A DNA stretch of 64,000 bases from Parelaphostrongylus tenuis (taxonomy: Eukaryota; Nematoda; Chromadorea; Rhabditida; Metastrongylidae): the NCBI GenBank assembly GCA_019055375.1, contig JAHQIW010003890.1:124001-188000 (forward strand), given 5' to 3'. Position numbers and translations under genes: made by a program. Below the pieces are notes generated by a model that did no database searches, had not been told where the DNA came from, and saw only the letters and a list, made by a program, of their open reading frames with translations. Shown here in pieces: positions 11,773 through 20,970 of the stretch; position 1 is the stretch's first letter, and each line of letters opens with the position of its first letter.

Positions 11773-13181
11773 AAATTGGTTTTGGATCTGCACTGTCGAT
11801 GGAAGCGAGTCATCTGCGAATCCAAGTTTATCTTCTGCGATTCCTCTAAATTTAAATAGTAGCTGACCTGATAGATAAGACGAAGACGTCAACAAATCTC
11901 ATTATCTTGCACAGTACTGCTCCCCCTTTCCACTCGAGAGTGATCAACCAGCCGACAAGTCCCGGTACGTAAGCTCCCAAAACCTAAAATGCAATCGCGG
12001 TGGTTCACATTTTTTTCTGCTTGTATAGTAGATGACCGCAATGGAGACGCCAGTGACATGTCTCAGTGGTTTTTCTGAGTATAGACTGCAATCCATATCT
12101 GTATATTAGTTGGACTTACTATGTTTATCAGATATTTATCATCTTCTCTATTGCGGATTATATTCATGAGAGCTGACATTAGAAACAAAGTTGATCAAAA
12201 CAAGGTTTTAGCGAGGAGAATAGCCAGTGATGCAGAGTGGTGTGAAAAACTTCTGCGTCAAGAGGGACTCAAACCCACATCTCACTCCACTACTGACGCC
12301 CATTTTGCACACCACTCTTTCTACGCTGCAGCGCATCTATCTGTATATTAAACTTTCTACGCTACAGTGCCTTGATATTTGAAACCCAAAATCTGTCAGC
12401 GTGACTGCGTTCTATGTCGATACATACTACCCAGGCCAGACCGTTGACGGCTGGCTGCTGACAGATAGATGCACTGCAGCGTAGAAGGAGTGGTGCGCAA
12501 AATGGGCGTCAGTAGTGCAACGGGTTATAGCACGCAATCCCGGATAGAAGGAGATGTGGGTTAGAGTCCCGGCTGTCGCGAAGGTTTTGCACACCACTCT
12601 ACGTCACTGTGTATAACTATGAAATCTTACCACCGCTAAAGCGGTTGAAATAAAGATAATTTAGTTTGAAGAGAATAGCTTTATGCATAAGATTCCTCTT
12701 ATTATCAAACTCTTTTAAATCTTTTGAAAGGAACCCAAATTTTCTGAAAGTAAATTGGCAATACTTAGAGCGGTAAAGTCGACTACTCGTATGCTTGCAA
12801 CCTATGCTTAAAACGCCTCTACAATCAGTGACTTACTAGGATATTACACAGGTAATAGGAATAATGGAACGTTCATTTAAAAATGAATAGCATTTTCTTC
12901 TGAGAATTCTTTTCATCAAAAGAAGGTATTTTCTTTAGTCAACAGGTTGCTAGAAAGATTGAAAATAGACTTACTAGCAAGTCGGAAATATTCAGATTTA
13001 TATGAAGAAAAAGCAGGAAGCTCTTCGAACGGCGGTATCGCCCCAACATGTAAATTAGAGTAGAGATATTGACGGGAAGGCCGATGAACATGAAAGTGAT
13101 GAAGAACGTCATCTGTAGGTAGTCAGAGATCTCATGGCGCATTTCGATGCCATCCGAGACCTGCTGTATCGATTCAACCAT
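3223..13181 (-). CDS. GnRH/AKH-receptor-like G-protein-coupled receptor (gnrr type), 7 exons
   Basis: Plasma-membrane neuropeptide receptor of the rhodopsin family. The join 13181-12975, 11983-11868, 7508-7349, 6627-6442, 5320-5191, 4306-4180, 3421-3223 is 1125 nt (374 residues plus stop) and every splice phase matches. TM1 about 24-46 with GLPVN (N38). TM2 starts near 56 with LNISDLL (D67). ECL1 reads EWKGG and C94 opens TM3. The DRY position reads YRL (118-120) and is followed by YALRHPL. TM4 holds the W and SMLPQ. C170 in ECL2 is the likely disulfide partner of C94. IC3 is long and lysine-rich. TM6 has KIRSLKIT and ITWLPNN, and TM7 has NSVINPFIY (NPxxY 339-343). The RxKxxxLKxT stretch before TM6 and HxNLxxxDLL in TM2 point to the GnRH/AKH/vasopressin receptor group. 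The loss of the DRY aspartate is odd. Alternatives are another peptide-receptor subfamily. Introns carry mobile elements, but no exon is disrupted. Confidence 0.85.
3590..3720 (-). mobile_element. Fragment of Penelope-like element 3' region
   Basis: About 125 bp (TCGCATCGAGCACAATGTC, ACTCACCGCTTTTT, CAGGTG) is homologous to 44775-44890, the region just outside the Penelope coding remnant. With the inverted terminal motif at 3817 it forms a rearranged solo-end structure in the last receptor intron. Confidence 0.5.
3817..3851 (+). ncRNA. Penelope-type terminal motif, hammerhead-like
   Basis: GGCT, CTGACGA, one extra A, GGC/GCC helix II, GAAA, CGT, T, AGCC. GGCT/AGCC would form helix I. Helix III would be only the ACGT palindrome with no loop, possible only between two molecules. 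The extra A makes the ribozyme call uncertain. The motif equals the end of the Penelope remnant at 44660. Confidence 0.4.
4180..4306 (-). CDS. Receptor exon 6: IC3 end and TM6
   Basis: Acceptor TTATCTTTTACAG. It encodes the basic IC3 end (DKLQRAKIRSLKIT) and TM6 (LLLILVYVITWLPNNLLL). It ends in phase 2 at TG|GTAC and is completed to tryptophan by exon 7. Confidence 0.82.
4690..4840. repeat. Repeat shared with 40720-40845
   Basis: GTTCACAGTCGCTCGTCCCA, TTGTGGGCCTTCA and GTGGAGCTCC correspond to GTTTGCAGTCGTTCGTCGTA, TTGTGGTTCTTCAG and GTGGAGCACC at 40.7 kb. Unknown family. Confidence 0.45.
5191..5320 (-). CDS. Receptor exon 5: third intracellular loop
   Basis: The exon reads DIYKTLNSKTEPEMSS, then a lysine-rich stretch (MSKKAKEKAG). 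The donor G|GTAAGAG leaves phase 1, exactly what exon 6 needs. The start is uncertain: TATGCAG (exon from 5320, phase 0) or CCTTAG (exon from 5339, phase 2 with the longer exon 4). Either choice keeps the whole gene in frame. Confidence 0.68.
5531..5815 (+). repeat. Direct repeat pair about 214 bp apart
   Basis: CTCTCAGCTCGGTCACTTCC ... CCCCTTATATAGAGAAATCG occurs at about 5535-5603 and 5749-5815, nearly identical over 70 bp. A short tandem of CCGTATATTTACACCATTA lies in between. In receptor intron 4. Confidence 0.75.
6442..6627 (-). CDS. Receptor exon 4: ECL2 and TM5
   Basis: Acceptor CAATTTTAG, then VDFGRMNQCVTIW (ECL2 cysteine), a polar stretch and TM5 (FYVPLVILVICYVLIL). The donor AAG|GTGATG gives phase 0. 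A second possible donor, GAT|GTTTCA (exon end 6437), gives phase 2 and would pair with the alternative exon-5 acceptor at 5340. Confidence 0.8.
6945..7002 (-). ncRNA. Decayed hammerhead copy D in receptor intron
   Basis: On the minus strand (sense to the receptor): GCGCAA, CTGAGTGA (one inserted base in the core), an enlarged helix II region, GAAA (6962-6959), ACACGTGTT and TTGCAC. The flank GAATATTTCGGCG, CTTCCTCTAT is shared with copy C, so it belongs to the same family. Confidence 0.45.
7161..7195 (+). ncRNA. 3' half of a hammerhead-family copy E
   Basis: GAAACACGTGTCTTACAC followed by TTATCAGTGTCATGAC matches the 3' half of copy D in opposite orientation. The CTGANGA core is absent, so it is a fragment. 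Confidence 0.4.
7349..7508 (-). CDS. Receptor exon 3: TM3 end, IC2, TM4
   Basis: After acceptor GGTTTCAG it continues SSNIMVCIALYRLYALRHPL, then IC2 and TM4 (LLGSWLLAAISMLPQLYV). An in-frame TGA lies just upstream of the acceptor, which fixes the boundary. It ends in phase 0 at WRE before GTGGCA. Confidence 0.83.
8624..8908 (+). mobile_element. tRNA-derived SINE, family 1
   Basis: Head GGCGCTATGGTTAGAGGTGC resembles a tRNA box A, followed by a degenerate box B, then a shared body (GATAAGCAGCAGTGAC, CAGCGGGAGGCCACCGCGAG, GCCAGATATGCATTCAGTC) ending at GAGCTTTAT. Four copies occur in the window. Confidence 0.65.
8990..9720 (+). pseudogene. Mariner transposase remnant
   Basis: Across three frames: N-terminal HTH-like VERWFRSFS region, a stretch around DEKWVYMVNNNRDRQ (normally DEKWxxYDNxxR) near 9470, then KHNHWQEDHDLRLV. 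Numerous stops and frameshifts. Lies in receptor intron 2, just after a SINE. Confidence 0.65.
9893..10010 (+). repeat. Dispersed repeat family R, copy 1
   Basis: GTCGTAGAATACCGGTTAAG, CACGTCTACTTGCAATATC and GTGCCGGAGAGTGTTGG align with copies at 22200, 31230 (inverted), 47715 and 62655. No coding potential or terminal repeats seen. Confidence 0.55.
10640..11480 (+). pseudogene. RTE-type non-LTR retrotransposon fragment
   Basis: Frame-shifted pieces of RT: AAWTTSKPCPG, LTTRRCLKSLKRIQS (YxKAFDxVE region), GANISPKMFTVALQ (GDxxSPKLFTxxL) and RMTSSSSKST where FADDIV should be. Dead copy in receptor intron 2. Confidence 0.65.
11704..11768. repeat. (GA)n microsatellite
   Basis: About 31 uninterrupted GA units, 100 bp downstream of receptor exon 2 on the transcribed strand (CT-rich in the pre-mRNA). 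Confidence 0.95.
11868..11983 (-). CDS. Receptor exon 2: TM2 end, ECL1, start of TM3
   Basis: The acceptor is GCATTTTAG and the donor AG|GTCAGC. It encodes VLGAYVPGLVGWL, then LEWKGGAVLCKIMRFVD, typical of the GnRH-receptor ECL1/TM3 turn with the conserved cysteine. It begins in phase 0 and ends in phase 2, matching exons 1 and 3. No single open frame marks it because the exon is short. Confidence 0.82.
12242..12606. repeat. tRNA-like foldback element, complete inverted pair
   Basis: The left arm carries an inverted tRNA-like head (GAGGGACTCAAACCCACATC ... CACTACTGACGCCC). The right arm carries it in plus orientation (GGGCGTCAGTAGTGCAACGG ... GGGTTAGAGTCCCGGC). The arms share GATAGATGC, GCAGCGTAGAA. 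No tRNA cloverleaf closes over an acceptor stem. Lies in receptor intron 1. Confidence 0.65.
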
Positions 13182-13195
13182 GATGATGAACAATC
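12975..13195 (-). CDS. Receptor exon 1: N-terminus, TM1, start of TM2
   Basis: The start codon is at 13181-13179 and gives MVESIQQVSD. An acceptor (CTTTCAG) ends at 13196, 14 nt upstream of the ATG, with no upstream coding extension seen, so it is probably the spliced-leader site. The exon ends at ISDLL in phase 0 before a perfect GTAAGT donor. The extracellular N-terminus is only about 23 residues and shows no signal peptide, which is normal for this family. Confidence 0.82.
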
Positions 13196-13205
13196 CTGAA
13201 AGCAC
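13193..13205 (-). promoter_or_regulatory. Putative spliced-leader acceptor of the receptor gene
   Basis: GTGCTTTCAG precedes the start codon by 14 nt on the minus strand. No coding sequence is visible upstream, so it most likely receives a trans-spliced leader. An upstream cis-spliced non-coding exon is the alternative. Confidence 0.45.
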
Positions 13206-14388
13206 ACTCAGGTTGCCAGTGTGCTTGGAGCCTTACGCTTAGGACAAGACGAGATATATTTAGAGCGAGAATGCGAACACTAGCATATACTCATAAACGT
13301 AGTGCACACAGAACATCTAAGTGTCCTTTCTGAGAATGATACTAGCGAAAGAGTATTTATAATATAACTCAGATGGTATTATCGTATAAAAGGCACCTTC
13401 AATCCGGCTTTTTTTACCATATAATCACGAATCTGAATAACTAGCAGGGAAGATTTACGCACAAAGAATCAAATTGCCGAAGACATCTTATAATTAGGCA
13501 ATTAGGAATTGAAAGCAAAAAATACCAATTTTATGAGAAACTACATAATCTTTATATTTGCTGCGAAAACTTGCGTCAAAACAAGAAAAAAGGGTATAAT
13601 AGAAGATGACTTATTTTAAGCGAGATGTAATAATCGCCCCCTATCAAAGTAATAAGTGCTGGTAGGTTGACTCGCGTGCGTTGATATTTTCGACGTTTAG
13701 AGGAGAGAAATGAAGAGCAAATAGGATGAAGCAGGGGTAGATATACTGCCTTTGTATCACTCTCTTAGATCATTTCAAAAGATAAGACATATTTCACACA
13801 TCTCTTTATCACAAGAGACATTAATGCTCGGAAAACCACTGATCAAGCTCACAAGAAATAGACAACCACGTCCTGCGGTTTCGCAGACCAGTAGAGCAGC
13901 TCGGAAATTCTCATGACATGCCACCTTATTGAATTTTTCACGACAAGGTAGCAAATTATTCGTCAGGTGGCCGAGAGTTTGAGAATCATTGAAGGACAAG
14001 CGACTTATTTGCTTAGCTTGTTCATATAGCAATTTAGTTAGAGGATTTCCTAAATAGCGATTTATTTTGAGGACGCTCCATCGAAATTATGTGAATTTCT
14101 GTGTCAAATACAATTTCATACTATCCATATTTTTTGTTGTAGGATATTTAATCTTTTTATATTCTTGGCTAATACGCGAATAAATCCTTTCTGGCGCTAT
14201 GGATTGGGAATGATAGGGGCAATAGCAACAAACAATTATCTTCGAGCGTGAACAAATGAGATATATTCCCAATGTAAATTCGTGAATAATAACTAGAAGG
14301 TTTAATGCATCTTTCAGTAATGTGTTGCACGATGAGAAGTCTTCCTTAGTGTATGCAGGAAGATCTCACATATATTATCCACTATATA
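13206..14388. other. Upstream region of the receptor gene
   Basis: Non-coding in appearance. It should contain the receptor promoter, but no TATA-like or other element stands out. Confidence 0.3.
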
Positions 14389-14630
14389 ATGGTTCGATCT
14401 CACGCTCATAACTTCCCAAGCCATCCATCCCTTCGGATTCGGTAAATTTGGTCTCAGGCTGGTCGCAGATTTGTCTGAGAGGATAAGCAGCACTGACTCG
14501 GTTCAGCGGGAGGCCACCGCGAGTCATTGTAAAAGGCCAGATATGCATTCAATCACCTAAAACGAAGTTAAAAATTGAAAACGAATGCGTGACGCATCCC
14601 TCAGGGACTGATCAACGCCGAGAGCTTTAA
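14389..14630 (+). mobile_element. tRNA-derived SINE, family 1, head truncated
   Basis: Starts at the box B-like GGTTCGATCTC and then matches the family body (CAGCGGGAGGCCACCGCGAG, ATATGCATTCAATCACC) to GAGCTTTAA. Box A is missing. Confidence 0.65.
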
Positions 14631-15689
14631 CGTTTTAGAGCTTTTATTATCCACTTATCAATCAACATTGATTTAGCCCTTTCATTTCCAAAACAGTCCA
14701 CACGACAATGAAAGAATATCCTCACGGTAAATTTGGAACAAGGTAAACAAACTGGATTTCTGTCAAAAATAAGAGCCTTTATGTCAGAAACAAACCACAA
14801 TCGAGAATTAGCTATTCGTCCTTAACAGTTTTGAAAAGGAACAATTTAATGCAGGTCTTTCAGTGTTCCATAGAACATCTCGGTACGCGCTGGTTAAATT
14901 CTAATTTTCGTAGCTTATTCTTCTGGACATTTAAAACGAGACGAATTTGCTGACAAAAAAGATGCCCTTCTCTTTGAATTACACTAAAGAGCGGCAGAAG
15001 TGACATTGGTGACTCTTTAAGAATGTTTTCGTGTTCTGGTCAAACCATTGTATATATCACATTCAAACATTAAAATGGCACACATTTAAAACAATGGAAA
15101 AATGGAAGCCGCATTGCCAGAACTTGAAAACAAGTACAGGTCACCTCCATAGGTAATCGAATCAATGAGAAGTGGTAAAAATTATCGGATAACAAGAAGG
15201 ATTAGAAGTGGTTGACCCGTCGACGCGATCTACGCTATAAATAATTTGTAAAATCTAACTAGACTTCCCGAGCCAATTTCAGGTAACTTAAGCCTCATGA
15301 TTGCTACAAGCAGTGTGCCTGGTAATTGTCAGACCTATATAATTAACACGAGAAGCTGCATATTCTTCGCATAGGATTACTTTTTTCTGAAAAAACTAAC
15401 AAGTCTGCGAAGTTTTTGAGACACGTCGCCAACACCAATTAAATTAATGGGCGCCCTAGAGCAGCTTTGCACTAGCATTTTCAGATTTTATGCAGCACAT
15501 TTAACGTTCGTTGTACAATTGAATAACTAATTACATGATTGCTACGGTAACGCGGATCAATGCCATCCCGAAAGCAATTTGTCGCAAATCAGAAAACATA
15601 AATTGCTTTGCAGGTTGCAGCGACCGTCCGTAGTGAAGATTTGCAAATATTCTGGTATGATACCTCTAAACGACTGTTTCCTGTGAACT

Positions 15690-16450
15690 CCGTTAAAAAG
15701 ATTCACATATAGTAATTGAGAGTGCTATCAGCCTTTTTTCGAGATCTGATTATAATAAACTCGCGTGTCTGCCCGACTGTTGTCACTGATTATGTTATAG
15801 CCAAACCCCGTAAAGGCGACTAAAAGCACTCTCAAAGACTATATATAAATGATTTCAACAAAGTATGTAAGAAAGAGTCGATCGAATAAGGTATTATAAT
15901 ATCATATTTAGCGAAAAGAGCGCATGTGACGCTATGGTTAGAGGTGTTCTGTGTCGCACACGATGCTCACCAAGTCATTTATTCCTCCGGAGTCAGTAGA
16001 TTAATCTCAGCCTGGTCTCAGATTTGTTTTGGAGGATAAGTAGCACTACTGACTCGATACAGCGGGAGGCCACCGAAAGTTATTGTGAAGCCCCAGACAT
16101 GCATTATTTCACCTTAAATGTTAGAAATTATAGACGAGTCATGGTGCATCTCTCAAGGATTGATTAACGCCGAAAGCTTTGCCCGTCATCCTAATATTCA
16201 GCCATAAGGCTTTGACTGCCGATAAACTCATTCAATAACAATTTCGCTTGACGAGAGTTCATCATTATTTACTGCTCGTTCCCTATGATAAGGGAGGAGT
16301 GGCCGAGAAAATGACGTTGATAATGGACAAAACCACCGAAACACGCATCCCTGCCCTGTCGAACTGTTGCCACTGATGAGTTCATAATCAAACCTCGAAA
16401 AGATGGCTATAAGAGTTTTTGAAGATTCCTCAACATTGATAAATTGGATT
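15690..16450. repeat. Pair of diverged foldback repeats around a SINE
   Basis: GACTGTTG(T/C)CACTGAT and the following AGCCAAACCCCGTAAAGG block occur near 15776 and, in variant form, near 16357. The first copy also has an inverted partner arm (TTGAGAGTGCTATCAGCC at 15716). Too decayed for classification. Confidence 0.4.
15919..16180 (+). mobile_element. tRNA-derived SINE, family 1, diverged
   Basis: Head GACGCTATGGTTAGAGGTG, internal deletion after CACACGATG, body with CAGCGGGAGGCCACCGAAAG and a mutated tail (GCCGAAAGCTTT). Confidence 0.6.
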
Positions 16451-17269
16451 CCAGGAAAGGTGAAATTTGATTAGTGTCCAAGAAGTCACAAAAACTGCAC
16501 CGCAGGCCGTAAAGCAATAGCTGATGCAGGCACGCCAGCCTATGGGAGTTTGTTATTATCTCTATGCAATACCATGTGAGTCATTAATACTTGCTCGATT
16601 TATAATTCCGAATATCACAAGCTACGAGATTCCCTATGGTGCACGAAATATCGCATTCAAAGCGGCAATCCTTTCATTTGTGATTTCAACGCCAAAAACA
16701 GCTTACTGCTACGAGCTGGGTTCTATTGTCAAAAGGGGGCATATAAATGAGTAGGACGATCTCCAAAGAAAGTGAATGACCTATTCAAATCTTTTCCATG
16801 ACTGCTTTCTTGTTCTCGATTTGGTGAATGCACCGTAATTCCATCACTAGCTTTCTACTGATCAAGGCATTGTTGATTAGGACTGCGTTTGATTACCGAA
16901 ACAGACTATTACGTGTTTGCTGGAGCGAATTGGTCGTCAATGACCTTTTGAACCTTGAGGATTGCGAAGCCACCGAAGCGTTAGGCAATATCACATTGAG
17001 TGAATCCTCTTGCTGACTAAGCTATTTTCAGCACATTGTTGATGATATGCACATGAGCAAAGGTTATTAGTTCTACTGGCGCGGAAGTGATCAAATCTAC
17101 CAGAATGAATTTGGGGTTTCCTTTTCGATAACAAGACGAAAAAAAAAACTTCAAATTAAAGTTTCAGTGATGGAAGATTTCTAAATGATAAGAGCACGTG
17201 TTGATTCAGGAAACATGCTCGATATTTAATTTTTGAGTGATGCATTTAGTCTGTTATAGGCACTCATAA

Positions 17270-17313
17270 GTGCAATACATTAGTTTCCACCTTGACAGCC
17301 TCGTCAGACGCAC
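17270..17313 (-). ncRNA. Inverted hammerhead copy C
   Basis: On the minus strand, GTGCGT, core CTGACGA (17307-17301), GGCTGTCAAGG, GAAA (17287-17284), CTAATGTA, TTGCAC. Core and helix I are mostly kept. The 3' side of helix II is mutated (GTG instead of GCC). Upstream sequence (ATTGGCTAAGACGAAA) is shared with copy A, confirming one family. Confidence 0.5.
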
Positions 17314-17501
17314 GTCTTTCGTCTTAGCCAATCCTCCTGAAGGGAACCCAACCCAATAACATAGAGGAGACGCAGACGTAATATTCACACGTGCCATCAA
17401 GTGAAACAAATCACTAAATGGCGGTATTGTGCACCCTATTGCTCTTGGCTGGTATTAATGGAATATTCCCACTAAGAGCATTGGCTATGACGAAAAGTAC
17501 C

Positions 17502-17545
17502 GTGCAACTGAGGAGGCTGTTAAGGCCGAAACACATGTATTGCAC
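17502..17545 (+). ncRNA. Hammerhead ribozyme candidate A (minimal helix III)
   Basis: Helix I strands GTGCAA (17502-17507) and TTGCAC (17540-17545) are perfectly complementary. The core CTGAGGA (17508-17514) fits CUGANGA. Helix II is GGC/GCC around TGTTAAG. GAAA is at 17528-17531. Helix III is only ACA/TGT with a 2-nt loop, and cleavage is expected after A17539 (NUH site GUA). Such short helix III forms are known from Penelope-like elements and retrozymes. Confidence 0.7.
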
Positions 17546-17801
17546 CATATAAGCGTTTATAACAGATCACGTGAATGGCTCAAGATGTAACAATCAGGCA
17601 CATTGAAATTTGAGCGAGATTTCAGGAAACACTCGAAATGAAGGGTGTGATGTTTCGCGATTACCGGTCAAGAGCAGTCAAGTGTATAACATTGCCTGTT
17701 CGGTGATTTTTATCACTAAACGACGTGTGTCAAACGTTCATCGTCGACTCCTCTATGTAAGGGATAGGATCGCAGAAGAAGTGACTGAACGAGAAGGCAC
17801 T

Positions 17802-17845
17802 GTGCAATTGACGGGGCTGTCATGCCCGAAACACATGTATTGCAC
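17802..17845 (+). ncRNA. Decayed hammerhead copy B, 300 bp downstream of A
   Basis: The layout is identical to copy A: GTGCAA/TTGCAC helix I, a stronger GGGC/GCCC helix II, GAAA and an ACACATGTA helix III. The core reads TTGACGG instead of CTGANGA (two core substitutions), so cleavage is probably lost. Confidence 0.6.
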
Positions 17846-18469
17846 CATATAAGCCTTTATAACAGATCACATGCATGGATACAGAAAAAATCATCAGGCA
17901 TATTGAAATATAAGCGCTCTTAAGAACATACAACAATTGGTGTGATATTTAGGAGTTTCACATCTGCAAATTTCTAAGTTTCAATCGCTTAGTTTTAGAA
18001 ATAGTTTAGGAACATTATTTCGTAAGAACTGCTTTAGAATTGATGAGTTTTTGATACACAATACACTGGTGACAATGTCATCAGTATATGGTTCATGTAG
18101 CTTTTCCCCCTGTTGATGATGAACGTCTATTCCAAGATGGTCTTTGTCGCAGTGTTTTTCTGACTGCAACTTGTGCAAACTCACTTCCTCGAAATTCATT
18201 AGGTCCTCTCATCAATTTTGTCCATAAACCCATAAAAGTAAAGTTTATGAACCGGAATCAATCACTGCTAAACGCAGGAACTTCGCTCAAAAACCGCGTC
18301 GTCATCTTCGTGCTCCATTTCTAGCCAAACTCAAAAAGAGTGGTTTTTATAAGTCAATGTAGTCCAGATCAATGGTTATCAGCAGACCAACGAGGAATTC
18401 CAACTCCACGTCCGAACTGATTGGCGTCAAAGGCGATGCTTATCATTATTTTGGGCCGGACCGGGCCGA

Positions 18470-18890
18470 TTCACTCTGACCTGCAGCAGCAGGAGAAGCA
18501 ATCAAAGCCAGGCGCTACTGTGAGCACCTAGACAGCCGCATTCAGGCCCTGTCACGTTGATGTCGCAGTAGCTTCATTCTACTTCAAGACAACGCATGGC
18601 TAAATGTCGCGAAATTGACAAAAGGGAAGTTGACCAAACTCGAATGAGAGTTGCTGCATCATCCGCTGCGCAGTCGTGACTTGTCGCCGTTTAACTTTCA
18701 CTTCTAGCGGTCGCTGGAGCACTTCTTAAGCAAGAAGAACTTCCGAGGCATCAATTATTTGAGTCGAGGACTGACAACTTCCTTTGAATTCAAGGATGAC
18801 GAGTTCGATGAGAGTGATATTGATTGTTACTTGAGAGAAGGCAGAATTGTGTTCAGGCTGATGGCGCCAACCTTGAATAGTGCTGTTATG
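18470..18890 (+). pseudogene. Mariner transposase C-terminal remnant
   Basis: Reads ILLQDNAWLNVAKLTKGK, LTKLE, SRDLSPFNFHF, RSLEHFLSKKNFRGIN, GLTTSFEFKDDEF. This is the QDNARPH...PYSPDLxPxDxHxF...FF catalytic half with stops. Confidence 0.7.
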
Positions 18891-20970
18891 GAATTTTGAA
18901 TTGATTCAGATGAATACATTTGGTGTTTACTGCTTTATTGCCAAAACTTATGAGAAGATTTAATGGAACCGGTTGCTTTTTTTCCCGATGGCCAATAGTG
19001 AAAAGTACTGAGGTTCGTAAGGAGCTTGCTCATTGATACAGAGGTGATGAATTACATCAGATTGCGCTTTGCTGGGATGATTAACGAGTGCGAACGCGAA
19101 TTGAATCTTTAATAAAGTAACAGAAAATCTACGTAAAAAAATAATTCAGGAGCTTCAAACGCATAATAAGGGATGTTGCACAGCAGCCCGAATGGATGTG
19201 AGGAATCTAAATCTTCTCAGTGATTTATTCATTGCAGCATAAGAGCTTACAGGAGGATAGCGGAGCGATTGATGATGCAGACCACTATGAATTAAGATGC
19301 TAGTTTGAGTTTATCCTCCCAACACTTTTAAGTAGGTGATGTGGGAACGTTTTACCTCAGCTATCTCTAGATTTGAAAGGCGGATCGCCTCGGTCAGTAT
19401 TCCTGGAAGCTTATCAAAAAGACAAAATTCTGAAGGAGCAGCAAAAACAACACGCAATATATTCGCAGACCTTTGAGGACGATGAGTAAAAGTGAATGAG
19501 TGGAATACAAAAAGCGCTGGGATCCTCTATAGCTGTGATGACAGGTCATATAAGTGAATAAATAAACAGATGAATAGGTTGATTTATTACTGAATAAACA
19601 TTATATCACCAGCGAGAATTGTTTGAGAGAAACAAAAGTAATTTCAAGCGATAAAAACCCTTTTGATGACAACATATTGCTGTAAAAAAGTACCTAGTTG
19701 AAGGAGAGCTTTACAAAGTGTTCTATAGAGTTGCCTCATGATTTCTATCTCATTTCGACAGCTAAGTCTGTTATTATTCAATCAATCAATCAGCAGCATG
19801 ATCACCATAATGATAACAAAATACAGCCTTTGCTGGAAAAGATTGGATGCCTGCCTTGCAGAAAGAATGAGGGTGCCGGTCGAAAAACTCGATGAGGGTA
19901 CCTTCGAGCCAATTATAGTCTTCAAAGTCTTACCCTCAAATGATGTTTGAGGGCGCAGAAGATATGGTAATCCGATGGAGCAATACTAGGGCTACGGTGA
20001 ATGTTGGCAATGGTCCATCCCAGATTGTCTAAAATGTGGTGAATCCGACTTTGTGATGAACGTTATCTTGGAGAAGGCACAATGAGTTCGCACGCCTCTC
20101 CCGTACAGCTGCAACCAAGTTTAGCGAAGCTGTTTCCCGTGGACGTTGGCATTGGTAGTCCGCTTATTATCAAGCAGTTCCCAGCATTCCTCTCAATGCT
20201 CAGAAAAATGAGAACATAATCCTCCGAGCATGGAACTGGGCCATTGCTGAGCTGACGGGTCTGGCGTCTAGTATCCTGGTCTAATATCCTAATATCCTGC
20301 TGAACTCTAGTATCTTATCACCCGGCCAAAGTCCTTAAAACATTCTTTAACATACGACAGCTTTTTTTTGCACCAATCCAGTTTGAATTAGCAAAAACTG
20401 AATTTGCAATATTTCATATAAAAAATAATAAATTAATCAAATCTTGCTATGCGAAATTTGGAAATCCAAAAGGCTGTGGTATGTTAGAAAATGTTTTAAG
20501 AGCTTTGTTCAAGGATAGGCTACTAGGATACTAGCAAGATTATAGAAGACTAGAGTAGGATGCAATACTAGCAGCCATACTCGTCAACTCAATTAGAGCC
20601 CAAGTTCCATGCTCGGAAGATGATGAGAAGGATAAATCAGTAGTGCGAAATTAATTATAGGGCAATCCAATAAAGCCAGTGTTCGCGAAGGACACTATCA
20701 TAAACGAGAATCGCTCGAGAGAGTAACGGATGTAAATTATTCTGAAACCAGCGCTGTCAGTGAGACGAGCCACCTATGTATCCAAATACATAGCTATATT
20801 GTAGATTGATACAGAAGAAATGCTTGAAAAAAGGAGCGAAGTAAGGATTATAAAATTTTTCGAAAGAACAAAAGAGGAAAAAGTGTAAGTTTGGGAGAAT
20901 GAAAGATTGAATAAATTTCTTCTTTTTAATAGCTTCCAGCGGTGGTACGATAATTAAAATATATACCCAT
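18891..20970. other. Unassigned spacer
   Basis: Overlapping small frames near 19700-19950 lack recognisable domains. A copy of a GCTGGGATCC ... AGCTGTGATGA repeat lies at 19508-19550 (also at 42572). Otherwise nothing seen. Confidence 0.3.

Larger units (their letters stand above)
17230..17900. repeat. Retrozyme-like repeat cluster (copies A, B and inverted C)
   Basis: Copies A and B share about 60 bp after GAAA (CACATGTATTGCACC, ATATAAGC, TTTATAACAGATCAC) at exactly 300-bp spacing. C is an inverted partial copy. The arrangement resembles a dimeric insertion of a small self-cleaving RNA element. The three ORFs here show no protein family. Confidence 0.5.

Noticed and set aside
11540..11895. 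Frames on both strands with long RE or SL dipeptide runs
   Set aside because: Produced by the (GA)n microsatellite in receptor intron 2.
16370..16410. CTGATGAGTT followed by CTCGAAAAG as a hammerhead
   Set aside because: Helix II and helix I do not pair, and the paralogous copy near 15790 lacks the core. Chance resemblance.
16940..17000. GAAGCCACCGAAGCGTTAGGC as another Penelope-type end motif
   Set aside because: GAAA is lost and the 5' core cannot be aligned. Too weak to call.
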